Below, piece by piece: positions 11,887 to 24,276 of a stretch of 64,000 nt of DNA. Made by a program: the position numbers and the translations under genes. Under the pieces are notes generated by a model. It had not been told where the DNA came from, did no database searches, and was given only the letters and a program-made list of their open reading frames with translations. Every line of letters begins with the position of its first letter. Position 1 is the stretch's first letter. Source of the DNA: Bursaphelenchus xylophilus (taxonomy: Eukaryota; Nematoda; Chromadorea; Rhabditida; Aphelenchoididae); the NCBI GenBank assembly GCA_904066235.2, contig CAJFCV020000004.1, forward strand, positions 5,518,001 to 5,582,000, in the 5' to 3' direction.

Positions 11887-14800
11887 ATGAGAGGGACCCA
11901 TCTGATACCCTTTCTATTCGCCCTAGGCGGGTTTCTGGTGGTCTCCGCCCAATCCTTCTCCTACACCCGTGATTGTAATGATCAGCAGCATCGAGTAAGT
12001 ATTTTCTTTATCGTCTCAGTCCCTTCTTTATCTTCTACTATCCCTATTGCAAACTTCTTCATGGTTGTCAACCCCCTAATCGATTCGTTCGCTTGGCTTC
12101 GCTGATTCTTATCTTAGAGAAACATTTATCTTCTTTTGTAATGGGTTTTACAAAAAGACAGACAGAGAGACTATGAGTACTCGAAATAAAATAAATTTGA
12201 TTTCCAGGAGATCCATTGTGTAGTCAGACAAGTGGATTGTGATGAAGACGAGCAGATTCCACAGATCAATGACACGGCTCGATTACCCGGAGAGGCCCAT
12301 GATATCAGGGTTTCCAATGTAGTGAAAGCGGTATCGAAGCGAAAAGGGGAAAGTTATCAACTCTCGGTAGATATCTCGTGGCAAACTCCCCCAAACAGTA
12401 AGTACAATTGTAGTCAGGCAATATAATTATGCTTTAATTCTTTTATAACTATGAGTATTCAAGTTCTGTTGAGAGCGGTCTAGTCTAAGGTCTTTACTTT
12501 ACGGTTAATTGCACTAGGTGGGTCGAAAAGTCTATGTATTTCTTCTCACCGTGCGGTAGACTTCTTGAGCCACCTAGCAAGTAATGTTATGTCATCAAAT
12601 TAATCGCTCGAAAAATGGAAAACTCACAGATATTCGAAGCGAATACGAATAGATCTTTGTACGTTTGTTTATCCCAGATTATCCAAAGATTAGACTCTCA
12701 TCTCTGATTAGTTACCTACACAGTTAAGAATATATTACCATGCCAATTACTTTTAGACTCTACACTTCTTTTAAACGGATTCCTGTTGGAGATAAATTCG
12801 GAAGATGGGAAGCAACACCAATGTTTTTTGTTGGATGTAAATGGATCCACGTGGACAGACAATGCTGTCAAGTTGTCGGTAAGGAACCATTCGATGTAAC
12901 TGCGCAAGTAATAAGCAGAAATGATTGCTTTAATTTCAGCCGCGACTCCATTTCTTCACGGAATCCCTCTTCAGATTCTCTCAGAATTATGAGATCTCGG
13001 TTCACTCATTGCCCGAGGGTGTTGACATAACCAGAACAGCGACCAAAACTGTCCAGATGCCCCATCATCCTAGATCTTTTAACCAGTCTGACATCCTTCC
13101 TTCCAATTGCTCCCATTCTTGTAAGTGTTTTCTTTCCTTACAATGGATCACTATATCTTTGTTACAATGACACTTATTAATCCTTACAGCCCATCCATTC
13201 GCCTCACAATGGGCTGCTGGATTCCGTCGAGTCCTGGTTTATCCACTGACTAGGACTGTCCACATCGAATTCATCGCTGCTCCTCCAGAATATTGCTTCG
13301 AACAATATGAGGTGAGCAATCCTTCTAAATCAATATAATTGCTTACATACAGATTATAATCTTAAGAATTGTCTAACCAAATATTTTTAGATCCGATTAA
13401 TGGATGCTACAGTAATGTTGGTGGAAAGGAGCACAATCATCAGTCTGGATCAACTGATCGAAGAGGATATAAACGGGACTGTCAACTATATTGGTTATGT
13501 CAATTTCACGGATGTTGAGGTAACGTTTCTTTTCTTGGATTGATGTGGTGTTTAGTTGAACAAGACCTACACCCCTACCGTAATCCCTGTGGAAACGTCG
13601 GTGGATGGGCGATGTCTGTGTCCAGTTCACTCACAGGGTCATCTCAAGAGCACCAATGTAGTTTGTACTTGCGTAAACTCGGAGAGTAAAAGGATCCGAT
13701 TAATCAGTAAGTTATTCATCCCCTGAGGACGCCAAATTCGAATTAATGCGACAGAAAGTTTAAAATAGTGTTTGGCGTAGAAAAAAACGTAAACAGAAAA
13801 CATTAAAATGAACTAAGAAATGTTTGATTCAGAAATCGATGCTACAAAAACAATTTGCATGGGATGTTCCAATGAAACGAAGCCAATTCTGGAGACCGAA
13901 ATCTCCGAAGATGAGTCCCAAACCTGGCTCTATCATCTTGGAATCTTCCTTTTGATCATTATTTTGCTCTTCGTGTTCGGAATTACAATTGTGATGATCT
14001 ACCAGAAGTATCGGACTTGGGGAAAATCCTTCAGAATCCAGCTGATTCATGACCGAAACCCCTCCAGAAGTCCAAACGTCCAGACTTCTGATCTCCAAAC
14101 CAAGGCTCTTCTGAAGCCCGCAGGGTCTTTATTGAGAACAGCCAATCTGAACGTTCTCATTATCTACAGTCACGACTCCAACGAGCATGATCTGGCTGTC
14201 CTATTTTTTGCGGAGTATCTTCGGGATGCCTTTAATATGGAAGTTCATGTGAGTATTCTCTATTCGACCCTGCTTTAAAGTCATGTTAATTTAATTACCG
14301 CCTTCTTTCAGTTGGATATCTTGGATTCCGACCTAATCCACAAAAATCTGATGGATTATCTCTCTTCGTCGGTGATCAACGCTGATTACGTGATGATAAT
14401 AAACTCGCTGGGAACAGCCAAAAGGTATCAGACCAAGATCCAATCTCTGGGAGCCGAAAATCAAAGTATAGTACAAAGAAATGAAGCCGGTCCGTTCGAT
14501 AAACTCTTCGTTAGCCAAATTGATATGGCACTACAGTAAGTGTAGTCCTTCTTTTCAGAGTCCTATCTCTAATACTGTTGGCTAACCCTATCTTTTTCAG
14601 ACATCAGAAGATAATTTCCGTTCGTTTCAACTATTCCAACTTCGAGCAGGTCCTTCCTCCCCTCAACGGGCGTCTCCAGTATGTTATTCCTGATAACCTT
14701 GGCCCCCTCCTGTCAGCATTACACAACACCAATCTCAAGGATGACCCCAGATTAATTGGATTTACTCCTCAACTGGTCAAATTAAAACAAGCGATAGAAA

Positions 14801-15369
14801 CAATGGCTAAGCGAATATCTACAGATCCAGAATGGTTTACCTCGAGCCATCATAGCTACAGTATCCCTCGCCGATCGTTGGAGTCGCCAAAGGCTCTCCC
14901 GGAAGTCCCAGTTCTGCAGACTTATGCCGAATCTGACCCGCTTCTGGAATCTGGAGTTTCATGCAGTTCAACAAGTTCATTGGGATCAACAACTGATGTT
15001 AACAACTACCGAGAAATCAGAGAAACAGAGATTGACAAGACAGGTATTACTGTTCCCCAAGACCTCGACGACAACTACAACGATACCCATGACAGCGGGA
15101 ACTTCTCCCACCAATACACTGACAATGAGATGAGTTCCGAGTTGTATTCCAAGGATCGAGACGTTTTACATGATCACGACAGGATATGTGAGCAGGCAAC
15201 AGGTCAACTTGAAGATCGACTGCACCCACAGGAAGATCTGACCCTCGAATACAACCACGAACAGACCCGACTTGAGCCCGAAAAGCTCTTGGGCAAGTGG
15301 AATTTGGACCCCAACTCCGACTCCGGGCTCGTTTCCGACGCCGATCTCCAGTTGATCTCATCCTCATGA
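11887..15369 (+). CDS. IL-17 receptor-like protein with SEFIR domain
   Basis: Single-pass receptor of the IL-17R family; in C. elegans such receptors (ILCR proteins) act with an IL-17 ligand and an ACT1-like adaptor. Exons 11887-11994, 12208-12397, 12757-12878, 12940-13120, 13190-13311, 13391-13519, 13556-13706, 13833-14248, 14312-14535, 14601-15369 join in phase to 803 aa. A signal peptide (about 1-22, FLFALGGFLVVSA) precedes a Cys-containing ectodomain with fibronectin-like segments and N-glycosylation sites. The transmembrane helix is about 365-392 (LGIFLLIIILLFVFGITIV). The SEFIR domain starts near 441 (NVLIIYSHDSNEHD) and includes SSVINADYVMIINS. A long acidic, Ser-rich tail follows. An upstream acceptor-like CCCTCAG may be a trans-splice site. 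Family assignment is firm; orthology to a particular ILCR is not decided. Confidence 0.9.
12514..12577 (+). ncRNA. Candidate intronic pre-miRNA hairpin
   Basis: Bases 12514-12535 pair with 12556-12577: 22 positions, 18 Watson-Crick pairs, 2 G:U pairs, 2 isolated mismatches and no bulges, closed by a 20-base loop. The 64-base foldback has the size and shape of an animal pre-miRNA. It lies on the sense strand of the 359-bp second intron of the IL-17 receptor gene, the longest intron of that gene. I do not recognise either arm as a known miRNA. A tiny MITE or a structured splicing element are alternatives. Confidence 0.45.
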
Positions 15370-15971
15370 CCGCGAGCGCATCGCCCATCTCTGTTGTTGT
15401 AAATGCCGGTATTAATTATTGTTTATCTGTTTGTATTATATTGTTCTCTCTTGTTAAAAAGACCTCTACTTTCCCTATTTTATCTTCGAATCCGGTGAGA
15501 TTTGATCGAAAAGGAGCTGATCCTTCATGTTCATAATATTATTTGATATATTTCCACCAAATTTTCTTTTCCCTGGGTGTCCAATCGAATATTGCCTCGT
15601 TCTTTGGTCGGTATTATTATCATCTGAATTAACACAATGCATCTAAGTCGTTGCACATCCAGAATCTTGATTTATTGCACTTACGGGCATCGTACTTACT
15701 TTAAATTATCCTTTTAAGAGTACGAATACCATGGAAAACATGTACCATACAATCTCTTGAACCGTGTTAGACTTCTATTATATATTTATAATTATTGCAT
15801 AATAATAAAAAGGTGACAAGTGAATTGAGGATGAGACAAAATAAACGCGGAGGATAAGGGAATCTGATGTTAGGGTAGGACAAGTGAGGATGCATGAGCA
15901 TAGTTTAAAGCCATAAATTAGATAAGCACGTTACATTATGCACAAGACACCGGAAGGCAGTAACCGCGGCT
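15370..15971. other. Convergent 3' flanks of the IL-17 receptor and sorting nexin genes
   Basis: A 602-bp AT-rich spacer between two converging genes. AATAA-type motifs occur near 15800-15840. No coding exon was seen. Confidence 0.5.
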
Positions 15972-18900
15972 TCAGTTGTGGGCGGTTTTGAATCGTTTGG
16001 CCAGCTCGGAGAACTGTTGGCCCATGGAATTGTAGAAGGAGGCCTGTTGTTCGAAGAAGAGACCCAGCATGGATCTGAAGTCATCGTTCCGTTCCTCGTT
16101 TAATTGAGTTATTTCTGCCAGCAGAGAGTAGGAGACCACATCCACACGTTGTCGAATGGCTTCCGAATCCTGTGGAGATAATTTATTCTCTGCTTGTAGC
16201 CGTTCGTTGTCCTTCAACTTGGCCAGCGCTGACTGAAAAAAATAAGTATAATAGAGTACATAAGGATAACAAAATATAAACCATCAACATTTGAATAAAA
16301 TGGACAATATGTTACCTTATGTACGTTAAGGATGTCTGGAATGTTAGCGAGGAGTCCCTTGTAGGTATACAGCCAGTCCAAGAGCTGTTCCATATCCTTT
16401 TTCCCATGTTCTTCATGTTGAACACCAATCTTGTGCATTACAGCGGCACTTTCTCTAATGGCCGAAGTCACTTGAGTTCCTACAAATCCCGTAATATGCC
16501 TCACAAACTACAATCATACCACAAGTCTGATCCAGTTCAAAAGATTGTCCGAGCGCTTCAAAAGCGGCGGCACTCTTCTGCCAATTGGACTTGTAGGGAC
16601 CAGTCAACCTCTTCTGACTCTCATTTATTCGTTCATACAAAACCTTGACACTCTCGTCCAAACTTCGGCAACATCGAGCAAATGTTTCCACCTGATTCTC
16701 ACTGCAAAGTAATATTCTTAAATGTGAAAATAAACTTGAATTACAATAACAGATGTTCCACTTACACCTTGTTGATGTCCAATGGTTTGTCGGGAACTCG
16801 GACGCAATGGAAGAAGTTCCCACCAACATATTCATCCTTCTCCGCCTGTCTCTTTCCGGCCTTCCACTTCTTTTCATCAGTGCAATTCATGAAATGCATC
16901 CACACTTCTGCCTGACCGAGTACCGGATGTCGGCAGATCTTATTCACCCACAATTGGAGAATAACCTTCCGATGTTCGATCAGATCTTCCTCATATCTTC
17001 CGGCCACTTGTTTCTCTGGCAATGGAGGAGAAGGAATAAGGAGGAACTTGTTGGTTAGTTGTTCATGAAGCCAGTCAAAATGTTTGTACCTTCGGGAAAC
17101 CTGGATATTGGTCAGTGATGACGTCATACTGTACGCGATAAAACTTTTCAGTCCCTTCAACTTGGATTCTTTCTTTGGTTTGTCTACAGTGCATTGGTAG
17201 TTCTGTCGAGCCGGGGCCCATCTAATATGGCCATCGGAGATCTGTAAGAGGAATAAAATCTACAGTAATATCAGACTTACAGTAACTTCGAAAGTCTGCG
17301 AGGGTTGTTGACTCATTTTACTGGTATTCAAAATGAATGCTTCCATCCCAGTCTTCACAAAATTGGAGAATCGATTGATATTCTTCATTCTTGCAGCCCC
17401 TCCACCGCCTTGTCGGGAGGATAAGGACACGGAATCTGGCCCAGCTGATCGACTTCTGGCCACGGCTCTTTGGGAAGTAGGATCCTAAAACATTTTGCTT
17501 ACAAATTCAATTAAAATGTAATTGTAAATGACAATTTGACCACCAACAACAACAGACCAGACTACAGCTACTATAATACTCCACTCAAATAACCTTTTTG
17601 TCCTCGCGACTCTCATGGCCAGACTTGGAAGATAAGGACTCTCCCACTTTCTCCTTTTCATTCCCGGCTTGGCTAACGGTGTCATCTTCAGTCACACTCA
17701 GATCAGTCTTAGATCCCGAAGTGTTTCTTGATCTTCCATTGGTGGTAGCCGAGAATTCGGTTCCCAAGTTCCGATGCTCATGAGCAGAGCCAGATCTGCC
17801 ACCCTTAAGAAGAAGAATTGATTGGGAGGTGGAGGTGGGAGCCGAAACCAGATGACCTATCACTTTGAAAGACACCCTGCGGACATAAAAAGATTTGGAT
17901 TGGGACAATCGGCTCGGCTCACAATGGCTGGAAGACCGAGGGCGAGCGAATAACATGATGACAAAGAATAAGAAATGCAGCCAAAATAGACCTCCAGAGT
18001 CGCCGAATCAAAATCTGGCATCCAATAAAAGGAAAAGAATGCGAAAACCCCATATCTTCCCTTCCAGAGCCATCTTACTCCCATTACTCAGTAAATCTAA
18101 CCCCGGAATTGGCTCCGAATCCGGCCGGATTCAGAAGGCATGCTTTGGAATTTAATTTTTTCTAAACGAACCGCATTCTCTTCGTCGTCTTCTGTCCATT
18201 CATCGTCGAAATCATCTTCCAATTGATTTCCTGAGGGCACATGAGGTAAAGTGGGATAAGTGGAAGGCGGGACCGAATTCGAAGGCCCAGTGGGAACCGG
18301 ATGAGAGGCGGCAAGGACTGGGGCAGGAGCTAGATTGGGATATTACAATAAGAAATCAAAACTTACGAACTTCGTCGGCCCAGGGATCGAACGCCGTGGA
18401 GGCTCCGCCAATCACCGGAGGCAGAAGGGGCTTGGCAGTCGTCGGAACGACCGGTGGTTGAGAATAGGAGGGCTTAAAATCTTGCGATGGAAGAGCTGGA
18501 GGTGCTGCCTGAGGTGGCAACGAAATCTGAAACCAGAATATAATTGATACTGAAAACTCCCGATTTTATTTGCCTTTTTGATGGGACTATCATAGGGAGA
18601 AAGAGAGATTCGAACACAAGAAGACATGGGCCTCTCTATAACTTCTGATTCTTGAATAGAATTCAACAACGGCGATCTTCTGGGAGCAGATAATTTAGGT
18701 TCAGAATTAGAACTGCCCGGAAGAATGGAGGGATCGAAGGTCAGACACGTGTGTCGTCTTCTTAGCTGAGCTCTCTTCTCTTGTAAACTCTTGTCATTTA
18801 CAGCTTTGCGAATCCCAGAAGAAAACAACATAATCCTGATGTTATAGCAGGATAAATAACCACAAAATAGTTGCGAAAGGCAAGACCAGATGAGTCTAAG

Positions 18901-19261
18901 TAGAAGATGGAAAGGGTTGCTGGGGGATGACCGTAACTCTTCGGACTCTCGTTTAGACCAAGTTGAATTAAGTTTTTTTGGAAGACGATGAAGTAAATCA
19001 ACTTACCGTGGAAGCAATTCGAGTAACATAAGACTCAGGGAAGAGACCGACCTTCCCTTTGGCATTCTTCCCTTCCATCCAGCCACCATCAATACCCTGC
19101 AAATTTACAGTAGGACAAGTTCAAGGACAGAGAAAATCACGTAAAATAAAACGACTTACATCTCTTATCACTGTGAGAAGTTCACCTTCCTTGATGGTTA
19201 ACTCACCACTGCCCGGCTGGGCGTCAAAGTCATAGCAGGCTTTCACCTGATTGCTGGCCAT
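15972..19261 (-). CDS. SNX9: SNX9-family sorting nexin (SH3-PX-BAR), LST-4-like
   Basis: Membrane-remodelling endocytic protein that couples dynamin and actin regulators to phosphoinositide-rich membranes. The start at 19261 opens an N-terminal SH3 domain (first exons 19261-19160 and 19096-19007; KACYDFDAQPGSGELTIKEG, ending GLFPESYVTRIAS). A long Ser/Pro-rich linker with an acidic DDFDDEWTEDDEE patch is spread over several exons (about 17590-18830). The PX domain (about 16770-17160) shows RRYKHFDWLHEQL and a PSPPLPEKQ loop. The BAR region occupies the rest, ending FKTAHN before TGA at 15974-15972. Splice joins in the linker, especially 18830-19007 and near 18150-17885, are not certain. An acceptor-like TGTTTTAG lies six bases before the ATG. 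C. elegans LST-4 is the expected counterpart. Confidence 0.9.
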
Positions 19262-21332
19262 GACGCCCTAAAACAATATCAGTTATTAAAACTTAAACCA
19301 AAAATAATAATAAAATTTTACGATCAGTCTGTCGGGAAAATAAGGCATTTTGTCGCATCGAAAATCGCATCAGCGCCGAGAAAATGAATTTTTTCGCGGC
19401 ACAATCAAATTGCTTTTCACTTCAGCGACGCAATCGGCGCAGCTAAGTATGTGGTCAACATTTTCCCGACAGACTGATATCATTTCGCAGTTAGTAAACG
19501 CGAGAATGATATCCATATTACTCTACAAAAGATTTGGGAATATGTATCTATGGTAATATAACCTAAATCCCAGAATAATATACTATGGAAAGTGTTGGAC
19601 GACGACGTTTTTTTGTGTGCCTTCTTCTCTTTTCAGAGTTTCGGAAAATCGAAGACGACCCCGACCCTTACCGCCAGAGGGCGTCACACTTCAAAACAAC
19701 GCGATCATTAGGAAAACCGATATTCTACATGATAGGACATGCTATGTTACGAGTTGGATGCAACGAATTGGCGTTACTTGTTGGACAAGAGGTTGTTGGC
19801 CTGTCCTTCAAAAGCTCTCGAGGCCAAAAGAATTCAAAATTCGGTCAAAACAAAGCCTTTTATAAAATTCCAATACTATTCGAAAGTAAAACTGATACCA
19901 AGGGAGAATTTTACATAAGGAAGTCTTCAAAGCTTTCGTAAATTGCGCAAAGATAATTGCAAAACCATTTCTGGTAGTTTGTTTAAAAAATGGTCAGTGC
20001 GATTTATTTTCTGGAAATAAAATATCTTGTAAGAAGAATATCTGGAGATCCCGCGATTTGCGAGGATTCTATTGACCTGTTTCTACTCAATTATTCTAAG
20101 AGGATCCTCAGGGTTAATTAGGTATTCTGTAATTATATTCAAACTCACACGTAAAATTAATTTACCGCGAAATTATCTAATTTCCCGGAAGAAAATTGAC
20201 TCGTAGGACCATAGAATTCCCGAAATGGACACGGAATAAATGATATTTGACATCCAATGCTTAAAAGTTTCTAGAAATTCTTCCAATTGATAGTGAAGGA
20301 TACTAGTTGAATATAGTGTCCTTGTGATAAGCGTGCATTGGATGGCTTATTGGATAGGTTTCTCCACCCCGTTGCCAAAAAAAGGTGGGACTCAATTTGG
20401 GGAACGAAAATAGCAAAACGATGAGTTTTCTCCTTTCTTTTTTGCTCGCAAATATTTTTCTGATGCGCGCTTTTTACGTGCCCGACGTGCACGTAATGGC
20501 CCCATGCACGAGAACAGTGCATCGTACTGGGGAAGGAAAAAAATTTTTAAAAAGAGGTGGGCTAAGCCCTAAGGGGAAGAAACCGGAGGGTTGGAGGGGA
20601 AGACGGACGCGGAAAGTCCCAGAGGAAGATAAAACAAACTTGTCCCAATCTCGTGTGGCTTTCGGCCTGAATTGGGGACTGGATCGCGTTCGCTTCTCTT
20701 CCGGGCATAAGAAAACGGAATTTAAATCATTTCAAGTGACTCAGCACTTCGGGGATCGGCCGAAATTGGCCATTTTAAGGGTGAATTTAATTGGTTTTAA
20801 TTGCGGACTTCTAATGATTATTCGAATTTCGGCTTTGAGTAATATAATAGAAATGCGGACTCTATGTCGGTACACCATCCCGCCGGATTTAAGATTATTT
20901 GGACGGCGTACGGAAGTCCAACCTAACGAAGACTGTTTAGAGAAGCGGTCACTTCTGAGCGGTCTGACCTCTTCCAAGACATTCCGAATCAATTCCAATT
21001 TTAAAGGGCAAAACAGCTACACGTAAATTAGGTCAGTAATTAACATTACTCAATAAAGACTTTAGAATATCACTTGAGATTTTGACGTCCCTGATCCTGT
21101 TGTGGAAAAAGAAATAAAACAAAGACTTTGAAATTAACAATGGAAATATAACTCGTTCGTTTGAAGCGGGGAGTGATGGGGTTTCTCCGTTCGATTGGAT
21201 GTCTCGTGATTCACCCACTCTCTTCCCCTCTCTCCTTGCAGTCCGCTGTCCACGTCTCTGCCGTTTATTTATACTAGAACAATATTTATGTCGTAAATCG
21301 TCCCAATCTGGTCTTATATTACAATATTATAA
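19262..21332. other. Spacer between SLC17 gene 3' end and sorting nexin 5' end
   Basis: About 2.1 kb, expected to hold the sorting-nexin promoter. It contains one MITE (19325-19476) and an isolated 201-codon open frame (20421-21026, +) that I do not accept as a gene. No other structure was seen. Confidence 0.45.
19325..19476 (+). mobile_element. MITE-like element, copy 2, with intact termini
   Basis: A 152-bp element whose ends are inverted: CAGTCTGTCGGGAAAAT at the left and ATTTTCCCGACAGACTG at the right, spanning roughly 17 bp. The interior matches 11283-11429. Flanking AT bases could be a short target duplication. It lies about 65 bp upstream of the sorting-nexin start codon, so it may affect that promoter or the trans-splice region. 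Confidence 0.8.
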
Positions 21333-24276
21333 TTAATCCAACATGTCTAAGACAACACTCCCGACGTGGGATTCCAATCGCTGTCGCCGGCGATTCTGCT
21401 TTAGCTCGTTTTCGGCTGTTAAGGTTCTCTCGCTGCGGGGAATTCCCCATGCTTGAGGCGAGCCTAAAATATAAAACGCTTAATATATTCTACATGAATA
21501 ATTTACTGGGAGAAAGAGAGTTCTGAGTTCTCACCTGATCCAAATACAAGGAATAAAGCCCCACTGAACAGAGTTGTGAAGGCCATAAAGTAGAATACCA
21601 TTCTCCATTCGGCCATAGTTCCCTATAGGTAGAATGTTATAGTATTCTTAATACTGCGGGTCTGGAATGTGAAAGGTCACCTACGGTCTTGTTAAAGTAA
21701 GAGATGGATAAGGGTGTTATAAGACGGCCAAGGTTTCCTGCCACCATTGACACAGATGTTAGGATTCCTGTATAAAGAGGCGCCAGGGATAGTAAGCTCG
21801 TATAAAATCCACTGATCGCTGTGCTAAAACACATGGTCATGGCACAGAACAGCAGGAGAGAGATGATGGGCGTGTGACAATCGGCAACCACTGCCAATGT
21901 GATGAAAATTACACCGACGGAGACACTGGCTATACACCTGTATTGTTAACGGCTATGTTACTTACAAAATCCCTGAGAAATCTTGCAAGCGGCGGTGTTG
22001 GATAAACTATGCTTCTTCAGCTTATCCATGGCCATACTCCATAAAAACTTTACAATTAGCATCGATACATTTGGAGCCGCACTGAAGAACCCGTTCTAAA
22101 TTATTATGATATTAGGGTGTCCCATAAGCGTGTATTTTCGGGATTGAGGTTTTAAGTCTCATTACGGTGACCTTAATAACTGCACTTCTTAATATTTGGT
22201 ACTGCTGAAACCGCCATCTCACACGCCTCACTTCTGGGGCTATCTAGAAAAAAAATCCCGCTTTCTGATAAGCGCTGTTGCACTTTTGCAATTACGTTTT
22301 TTATACCTCTATTGGGTACACGGTTTTAAAAAAAGCCGTGTTTCCCGTTGAATCAATACTTACAGCGCTGGATTGTTTTTGTCCCCAGGCCATTAAAAAA
22401 TCTGGCTGTGATTTCAACTCCTTGGCTAGCTGGTCAAAGAATTTTCAAAAATAAAATATTGCACACCAGTGGTGATTCTTTTCTAATACTAGTCGCGACA
22501 TAAAGTCCTGACACATTTTGTCGCGGGTGTCGCGCGAGAAAAGTGGCAAGTTCGCACGAAAGTGCATGTCGCTAGTGCAAAAACGGGGAATTGCCGCGAC
22601 GGGTCCGAAAGAAAAACAAAATGCACTGTGCAAATGTGTTAGGACTTTATGTCGCGACTAGTATCAACAAGCAAACATTTTTTAATGTGTAGTACAATAT
22701 TGGGGCAGTGTAGGTCCCAGGTTGAATTCGTCGCCTTACCATATAGGGCTCGTGCTTTATAAGTTTCGTCGGCTTTGCAGACTGAATTCGCTCTGAACGC
22801 CTTTTTGCAACATTTTTTTGCAAAGCCGACGAAACTTATAAAGCACGAGCCCTATATATGGCTTAAAAGCACACTTCCCCAGTTACAAAACCCAAAACAC
22901 TCCGCTTCTTCAGCTCACAAGGATTCACACAACTCGACGACCCAAAAATGCACAAGACTTATGGGGCACCCTCGTGGTAATCTTATTAGTAGGTTAATTA
23001 CCGTAATCGTCCCCAAGAACAGCACTTGTTTGAAAAAAAGAGGAAGATATGCTTGTGTCAATACGACCAACATATTGGCAGTAAATGTGCAGATCAAGAG
23101 GGCCCACAACGGTAATGACGTCACCATTGCCATATAAGGGATTTTCTTCGGGATATCCTGGAACGATATTTTCTTCAAAAATCTTGTAGATCACTCACAT
23201 CATCTGGATCTGACCTGTCGATGGCAAGTTTTCTATTCAGGTATTGTCGTTCCTCTGTTTTCATCAATTTACAATCCGAGGGACCGTCAGAGACCGTAAA
23301 CAGCCACAAAAGAATCCACAAGAATCCCATTAAAGCTGAACGCAACAACGAAAAGGCTGGTACAGTAACCTTTCAAGACTTACCACAAACATAGAAGATG
23401 GATGGCCATTTATACGAACTTTCACACAAAAACGCAGCTAAAGGGGCACCAAAAAACCCGGCCATCTGATTTCCAGTGGTGTACACGGAGGCTGCTGTGC
23501 TCAGTTCTTCCGTGGGGATCCATTGGCTTACCATTTTATTGATGGAGGGAAGAACAAAGCCCTAAATTAACAATAAGACGATTTAAACATTAGGTGAAGT
23601 GCTCACTTCTGCAACTCCCATTAAAAAGCGGCTGAGAAATACCAGATGGAAACTTAAATTCTCAGCGAAATACGGTAAGACAATAGTACAAGCAGTGCTG
23701 ATTATTGCCGAACACATCAGCAGCATCTTTGGGGAATATCTGAAGAGTTTTGTCATGTATTATAGCTGGTATGATGTTTACCGGTCTGCCATTATCCCCG
23801 CGGGCATCAGGGAGACAATAGATCCATAAAATGAAGCCGAGAATAGCCATGCCTGGGTTGCTGAGTCCCATTCCAATTCTCCCTATAACAAGGATTACAA
23901 CACAAAAACCTTTCTTACCCCGTAATCGTTATTCACAGTCCCTCCATTAAAGTCCACAACCTTGCAATGTTTGTTATCATCAGATCTGCTGATCGTGTGA
24001 TGCTGTTCTTGGCTTGTTGTCGTTTCTGTGGCCGTACTGTTCACCATACACGTCATAGCCAGACCCAGATTCGTTCGTTGATACACGATTACAAAATAAC
24101 CCAACATAATTAATAAAAGTACATGGAATCGGCGTGAGAGAGGATGAAACATATCTACATTAAGGATATTATAACTCGATTGTAACAATTGTTGGGGCTG
24201 ATTACAACTTACTCAGATGGGGGAGTTTCTGATTGCCTTTCTTCAGAGGTTTCAGCAGTTTATTCTTGACGTTCAT
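21333..24276 (-). CDS. SLC17-family (Na/phosphate or organic anion) MFS transporter
   Basis: Polytopic transporter of the major facilitator superfamily. The first exon, 24276-24213, joins in phase to 24154 and gives MFHPLSRRFHVLLLIMLGYF and RTNLGLAMTCMVNS, the first helix and anion-transporter signature of SLC17 proteins, followed by a glycosylatable loop. Later exons encode NGFFSAAPNVSML and a LKKHSLSNTAACKISQGF loop typical of the second half. The last exon ends LDMLD with TAA at 21335-21333. Two inverted-repeat elements sit inside the intron region 22110-23000; exon boundaries there, including a possible short exon near 22385-22430, are uncertain. An acceptor-like CAATCAG precedes the ATG by seven bases. 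Substrate cannot be inferred; vesicular glutamate, phosphate and sialic-acid carriers share this fold. Confidence 0.85.
22486..22664 (+). mobile_element. MITE-like element, ACTAGTCGCGAC family
   Basis: A 179-bp segment with about 30-bp inverted termini (left ATACTAGTCGCGACATAAAG, right its complement, with one or two differences further in). The interior is CG-rich (TGTCGCG repeats) and non-coding. It lies in an intron of the SLC17 gene. Part of its interior, GTTTTTGCACTAGCGACATG on the minus strand, recurs at about 43675. Confidence 0.75.
22741..22857 (+). repeat. Perfect 39-bp inverted repeat
   Basis: Bases 22741-22779 are the exact reverse complement of 22819-22857, separated by 39 bases. 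The outer ends read ATATAGGGCTCG. Thirty-nine of 39 positions match, so the insertion is recent or the structure is under selection. It is 77 bp from the MITE at 22486-22664, in the same SLC17 intron. A very small DNA transposon remnant is the simplest reading. Confidence 0.8.

Noticed and set aside
22115..22260. GGGTGTCCCATAAG at 22119, reminiscent of mariner-type termini
   Set aside because: No complementary terminus or transposase fragment is nearby. The partial match at about 22960 lies beside coding sequence and is probably chance.
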